Source: Caulobacteraceae bacterium (GTDB taxonomy: Bacteria > Pseudomonadota > Alphaproteobacteria > Caulobacterales > Caulobacteraceae). Taken from it: 9,869 nucleotides of DNA. Under the pieces are notes generated by a model. It was not told the DNA's origin, made no database searches, and was given only the letters and a program-made list of their open reading frames with translations. Positions 6,829 to 9,869 of the stretch are shown piece after piece (the stretch's first letter is position 1; the number at the start of each line of letters is the position of its first letter). Where the stretch lies: the NCBI GenBank assembly GCA_004144935.1, contig SDZP01000192.1, positions 1 through 9,869 on the forward strand, read 5' to 3'. The translations under genes were made by a program, and so were the position numbers.

Positions 6829-7809
6829 ATGGATTACGTCCGCCTCGGCAACACCGGACTCAAGGTCTCACGCCTGTGTCTCGGCTGTATGACGTACGGC
6901 TCGCCCGACTGGCGGCCCTGGGTTCTGGACGAGGCCGCGGCCGAGCCCTTCTTCAGGGCGGCGGCCGAGGGTGGGATCAACTTCTTCGACACCGCCGACA
7001 TGTACTCGAACGGGATCAGCGAACAGGTGACCGGCAAGTGGCTGCGCGAATTCACCCGCCGCCAGGACACGGTGATCGCCACCAAGGTCTTCTTCCCGCA
7101 CGGCAAGGGCCCCAACGCCGGCGGCCTGTCGCGCAAGCACATCTTCGACGCCGTCGACCGCTCGCTGAAGAACCTCGGGACCGACTACATCGACCTCTAC
7201 CAGATCCACCGCTTCGATCCGGACACCCCGATCGAGGAGACGCTGGAAGCGCTGCATGACGTGGTGAAGGCCGGCAAGGCCCGCTACATCGGGGCCAGCT
7301 CGATGTTTGCCTGGCAGTTCGCCAAAATGCTGGCGACCAGCGAAAAACATGGCTGGACGAAGTTCGTCGCCATGCAGCCGCAGTACAACCTGGTCTACCG
7401 AGAGGAAGAGCGGGAGATGCTGCCCCTCTGCAAGGCCGAGGGCGTCGGCGTCATCCCCTGGTCGCCCCTGGCGCGCGGCTTCCTGGCCGGCGGCCGCGAC
7501 AAGCCGGGCGAGGGCAATACCGAACGCAGCCGCACCGATGAATTCAGCCCCAGGCTCTACTACCGCGACGCCGACCATGCGGTGGTCGAGGCCGTCGAGC
7601 AGATCGCCAAGGCGCGCGGCGTCTCCAACACCCAGGTCGCCCTGGCCTGGGTCCTGCGCAACGACGCCATCACCGCGCCGATCGTCGGGGCGTCGAAGCT
7701 GCATCATCTGAGCGAGGCGCTGGCCTCGCTGGACCTGACGCTGACGGCGGAGGAGGTGGCGGCGCTGGAGAGGCCGTACCAGCCGAAGCCGGTGCTGGAT
7801 CACGCCTGA
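6829..7809 (+). CDS. Aldo/keto reductase
   Basis: Cytoplasmic NAD(P)H-dependent oxidoreductase of the aldo/keto reductase superfamily (TIM barrel), 326 residues, normal length. The catalytic tetrad is visible: Asp54 and Tyr59 in FFDTADMYSNG (52-62), Lys86 in IATKVFF and His127 in YQIHRFD. Other hallmarks are the opening RLGNTGLKVSRLCLGCMTYG (5-24), NLGTDYIDLYQIHRFD (115-130), QPQYNLVYREEE and the cofactor-binding VIPWSPLARGFL. The sequence most resembles the YajO/Tas-like bacterial branch; the natural substrate cannot be inferred. The ATG at 6829 is supported by AAGGGAG (6814-6820) 8 bases upstream. It is divergent from the sulfotransferase remnant, with 44 bases between the start codons. The gap after it (7810-8001) holds one hairpin repeat and nothing else I can recognise as coding. 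Confidence 0.95.
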   Translation: MDYVRLGNTGLKVSRLCLGCMTYGSPDWRPWVLDEAAAEPFFRAAAEGGINFFDTADMYSNGISEQVTGKWLREFTRRQDTVIATKVFFPHGKGPNAGGLSRKHIFDAVDRSLKNLGTDYIDLYQIHRFDPDTPIEETLEALHDVVKAGKARYIGASSMFAWQFAKMLATSEKHGWTKFVAMQPQYNLVYREEEREMLPLCKAEGVGVIPWSPLARGFLAGGRDKPGEGNTERSRTDEFSPRLYYRDADHAVVEAVEQIAKARGVSNTQVALAWVLRNDAITAPIVGASKLHHLSEALASLDLTLTAEEVAALERPYQPKPVLDHA

Positions 7810-7867
7810 CTCTGCAAGCAGGCTGCCGGCTGGCCTCGAGCAAGTCCCTGTGAGGCTTCCTCGAGCG

Positions 7868-7897
7868 TCCTTCTCCCCTTGCGGGAGAAGGGAAACC
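7868..7897 (+). repeat. Hairpin repeat copy 2 (between aldo/keto reductase and YcaQ-like gene)
   Basis: CCTTCTCCC (7869-7877) and GGGAGAAGG (7883-7891) form a perfect 9-bp stem around loop CTTGC, flanked by T and by GAAACC. The 30-base unit matches copy 3 at 28 positions; the two differences are in the loop and in the 3' flank. It lies 58 bases after the aldo/keto reductase stop. A terminator or a dispersed palindromic element are both possible; no T-run follows. Confidence 0.75.
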
Positions 7898-8001
7898 TGG
7901 GGCTGCTTGACTGCTCTTGGCCTCTTGAAGGTGACGGCGGTCCTGTCGACCAAAGGAACCCGATTGGCGCGCCCTCAAAGAATCATGGCACGAAACATTC
8001 C

Positions 8002-9201
8002 ATGAACACCGGCGTCACCCTCACCGCCGCCCAGGCCCGCCGCATCGCGCTCGCCGCCCAGGGCTTCGCCGAGCCGCGCCCCGCCGAGCCGACCCGCCGC
8101 CACTTCAACCGGACCGTGGAACGCCTCGGCGTCGTGCAGATCGACAGCGTCAATGTCGTCACCCGCACCCACTACCTGCCCAAGTTCTCCCGCCTCGGCG
8201 CCTACGCGCGCGAGACGCTGGAGACCGAGGCCTGGGGCAGGAAGCCCAGCCTGTTCGAATACTGGGGCCATGAGGCCTCGCTGATGCCGGTCGCCACCCA
8301 GCCGCTGCTGCGCTGGCGCATGGCGCGGGCCGAGCATGGCGACGGGGCCTGGACCGGCCTCAACCGCTTCCGCCGCGAGCGGGGCGACTACATCGACAAT
8401 ATCCTGGCCGAGATCGAAAAGCGCGGCCCGGTGACCGGCGGCGATTTCGCCGCCGGCCCGCGCGGCCAGCCCGGCTGGTGGTCGTGGTCCGAGGGCAAGC
8501 GGGCGCTGGAATGGCTGTTCTGGGCCGGACTGATCACGACGAAGACCCGGCGCGGCTTCGAGCGGGTCTACGACCTGACCGAGCGCACCCTGCCCCGCGC
8601 CGTCATCGACACCCCGACCCCGAGCGAGGCCGACGCCCAGCGGGACCTGGTGCGCATCAGCGCCCGGGCCATGGGCGTGGCCACGCAAGCAGACCTGCGC
8701 GACTACTTCCGGCTTGGGGTGGACGACGCCCGGGCCCGGGTGGCCGAACTGGTCGAGGCCGGCGAGCTGACGCCGGTCACCGTCAAGGGCTGGGACAAGC
8801 CGGCCTATCTCTGGCCGGGCGCGAAGATACCGCGCCGTATCCACGCCCGCGCCCTGCTGTCGCCGTTCGACAACCTGATCTGGTTCCGCGAGCGCACCGA
8901 GCGGATCTTCGGCGTGCGCATCCGGCTGGAAATCTACACCCCTGCCGACAAGCGCCAGCACGGCTACTATGTGCTGCCGTTCCTGGAGGGCGAGGCGATC
9001 ACCGCGAGGGTCGACCTGAAGAGCGACCGCAAGGCCGGGGCGCTGCTGGTGCAGGCCGCCTGGCGCGAGCCGGAGGCCACCGGCGAGACCGCGGCGGCGC
9101 TGGCGGCGGAGCTGAAGCAGATGGCCGGGTGGCTGGGGCTGGAGCGGGTCCAGGTGGTGGGCAAGGGGGATCTGGCGGGCGATCTGGCCCAGGCGCTTTA
9201 A
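8002..9201 (+). CDS. YcaQ/AlkX-like winged-helix DNA glycosylase (HTH_42 family)
   Basis: A 399-residue protein of the HTH_42 superfamily, whose studied members are DNA glycosylases. E. coli YcaQ (AlkX) removes bulky N-alkylated purines and unhooks interstrand crosslinks; Streptomyces AlkZ protects azinomycin producers. The catalytic motif region here is GVVQIDSVNVVTRTHYLP (43-60): Gln46-Ile-Asp48 is the QxD form reported for the YcaQ branch rather than the QxQ form of AlkZ. Other family segments are LFEYWGHEASLMP (84-96), LLSPFDNLIWFRERTERIF (285-303) and IYTPADKRQHGYYVLPFL (311-328). ATG 8002 is chosen because family-like sequence (LTAAQARRIAL) starts directly after it. An in-frame TTG at 7879 would start inside the hairpin repeat. 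No Shine-Dalgarno sequence is visible at 8002. A hairpin repeat starts 3 bases after the stop. Confidence 0.9.
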   Translation: MNTGVTLTAAQARRIALAAQGFAEPRPAEPTRRHFNRTVERLGVVQIDSVNVVTRTHYLPKFSRLGAYARETLETEAWGRKPSLFEYWGHEASLMPVATQPLLRWRMARAEHGDGAWTGLNRFRRERGDYIDNILAEIEKRGPVTGGDFAAGPRGQPGWWSWSEGKRALEWLFWAGLITTKTRRGFERVYDLTERTLPRAVIDTPTPSEADAQRDLVRISARAMGVATQADLRDYFRLGVDDARARVAELVEAGELTPVTVKGWDKPAYLWPGAKIPRRIHARALLSPFDNLIWFRERTERIFGVRIRLEIYTPADKRQHGYYVLPFLEGEAITARVDLKSDRKAGALLVQAAWREPEATGETAAALAAELKQMAGWLGLERVQVVGKGDLAGDLAQAL

Positions 9202-9204
9202 GCA

Positions 9205-9234
9205 TCCTTCTCCCCTTGGGGGAGAAGGGAAATC
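9205..9234 (+). repeat. Hairpin repeat copy 3 (between convergent YcaQ-like and ABC genes)
   Basis: CCTTCTCCCC (9206-9215) and GGGGAGAAGG (9219-9228) form a perfect 10-bp stem with a 3-base loop, or 9 bp with a CTTGG loop as in copy 2. It almost fills the 35-base gap between the convergent stops at 9201 and 9237, a position typical of a bidirectional terminator, though neither strand shows a T-run after the stem. Confidence 0.75.
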
Positions 9235-9236
9235 CC

Positions 9237-9869
9237 CTACCCCGTTCCCTCGGCCAACGCCGCCAGCCTCGCGTACGTCCCCTTCTTCGCCTTCAGCGTT
9301 CCGTGTGTGCCCTCCTCCACCACCCGGCCGTTCTCGAACACCAGGATGCGGTCCGCCCCGCGGATGGTCGACAGCCGGTGGGCGATGACGATCGTCGTCC
9401 GGCCCACCATCAGCGCCTCCATCGCCGCCTGAACCTCCTGCTCGGTCTCGACATCCAGGCTGCTCGTCGCCTCGTCGAACACCAGGATCGGCGCATCGGC
9501 GAGGAAGGCCCGCGCGATGGCCACCCGCTGGCGCTCGCCGCCCGACAGCTTGACGCCGCGCTCGCCGACAAGGGTCTCGTAGCCCTTGGGCAGGTCCGCG
9601 ATGAAGCCGTCGGCCCTCGCCCGCCGCGCCGCCTCGCGCACCTCGTCCAGGGTCGCGCCCGGCGCCCCATAGGCGATGTTCTCGGCGATGGTCCGGTGGA
9701 ACAGGGCCGGGTCCTGCGGCACCACGGCGATCGACCGCCGCAACGAGCCTTGCGTCACCCGCGAGACGTCCTGGCCGTCGATGCGGATCGTGCCGGCGTT
9801 GAGGTCGTACAGCCGCTGGATCAGCTTGACGAAGGTCGACTTGCCGGCCCCGGTCGGCCCGACCAGAGC
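9237..9869 (-). CDS. ABC transporter ATP-binding domain, exporter type, N-terminus beyond window
   Basis: The last 210 residues of an ABC protein. Reading from the window edge: Walker A GPTGAGKST (visible residues 4-12), Q-loop VVPQDPALFHRTIAENIAYG, signature LSGGERQRVAIARA, Walker B ILVFDEATSSLD and switch-histidine loop VIAHRLST. All catalytic elements are present. The Q-loop context PALFHRTIAENI and the D-loop ATSSLD are characteristic of exporter-type (MsbA/HlyB/Atm1-like) half-transporters, in which this domain follows a six-helix membrane domain. That membrane part would lie past 9869, so the substrate cannot be judged. The protein ends with LAALAEGTG soon after the domain. It converges on the YcaQ-like gene across hairpin repeat copy 3. 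Confidence 0.95.
   Translation of the reverse strand, partial: ALVGPTGAGKSTFVKLIQRLYDLNAGTIRIDGQDVSRVTQGSLRRSIAVVPQDPALFHRTIAENIAYGAPGATLDEVREAARRARADGFIADLPKGYETLVGERGVKLSGGERQRVAIARAFLADAPILVFDEATSSLDVETEQEVQAAMEALMVGRTTIVIAHRLSTIRGADRILVFENGRVVEEGTHGTLKAKKGTYARLAALAEGTG

Noticed and set aside
6868..7953. 361-codon minus-strand frame opposite the aldo/keto reductase
   Set aside because: It mirrors the reductase codons and carries no domain-like sequence; the sense strand has the complete catalytic tetrad.
7879..8001. 41-residue N-terminal extension of the YcaQ-like protein from a TTG
   Set aside because: The TTG is inside the hairpin repeat, the extension is not family-like, and the ATG at 8002 directly precedes conserved sequence.
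7975..8961. 328-codon minus-strand frame opposite the YcaQ-like gene
   Set aside because: Composition is typical of an antisense shadow, and the plus-strand protein has clear family motifs.
1..9869. A stress or defence island linking gshA, ppk2, the aldo/keto reductase and the DNA glycosylase
   Set aside because: The genes lie on alternating strands with separate start signals, and each is a common chromosomal family. Nothing in the sequence shows co-regulation.

Overview
The window is dense, GC-rich bacterial DNA (roughly two thirds G+C, coding third positions almost always G or C). Protein content points to an alphaproteobacterium, most likely the Caulobacteraceae (Caulobacter, Phenylobacterium or Brevundimonas type). 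This rests on a plant/alphaproteobacterial-type glutamate-cysteine ligase, a class of POT transporter, and the overall gene style. It is inference, not a database match. I found no insertion sequence, phage gene, CRISPR array, tRNA or rRNA. No stretch over 300 bases lacks a gene; the longest gaps (1704-1899, 3725-3886, 7810-8001) are described under the features they hold.

Layout. 1-1703 (minus): POT/PTR2 proton-coupled peptide transporter, cut by the window edge at its C-terminus. 1704-1899: divergent intergenic region with a perfect 16-base palindrome. 1900-2346 (plus): small DUF427 protein, converging on gshA (2351-3724, minus), the first enzyme of glutathione synthesis. 3887-4423 (plus): unrecognised, probably exported small protein. 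4496-5212 (minus): rsmE, 16S rRNA U1498 methyltransferase. 5258-6022 (plus): PPK2 polyphosphate kinase. 6051-6784 (minus): sulfotransferase-family gene that looks broken at its 5' end. 6829-7809 (plus): aldo/keto reductase. 8002-9201 (plus): YcaQ/AlkX-like winged-helix DNA glycosylase. 9237-9869 (minus): C-terminal ATP-binding domain of an exporter-type ABC transporter, cut by the window edge.

Genes alternate strand almost one by one, so there is little operon structure. They look like independent housekeeping and stress or metabolite-handling genes rather than one system. Glutathione synthesis, an alkylation-repair-like glycosylase, polyphosphate metabolism and an aldo/keto reductase could all serve stress tolerance, but the sequence does not link them in regulation.

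The most interesting non-coding signal is a small family of hairpin repeats. There are three good copies in the same orientation, each downstream of a plus-strand gene. Two are 28/30 identical, and the third differs by a compensated extra base pair. The most interesting genic signal is the sulfotransferase: its ribosome-binding site and start codon lie in a different frame from its body, and the N-terminal PAPS-binding motif is absent from all three frames. I saw no convincing undescribed multi-gene system.
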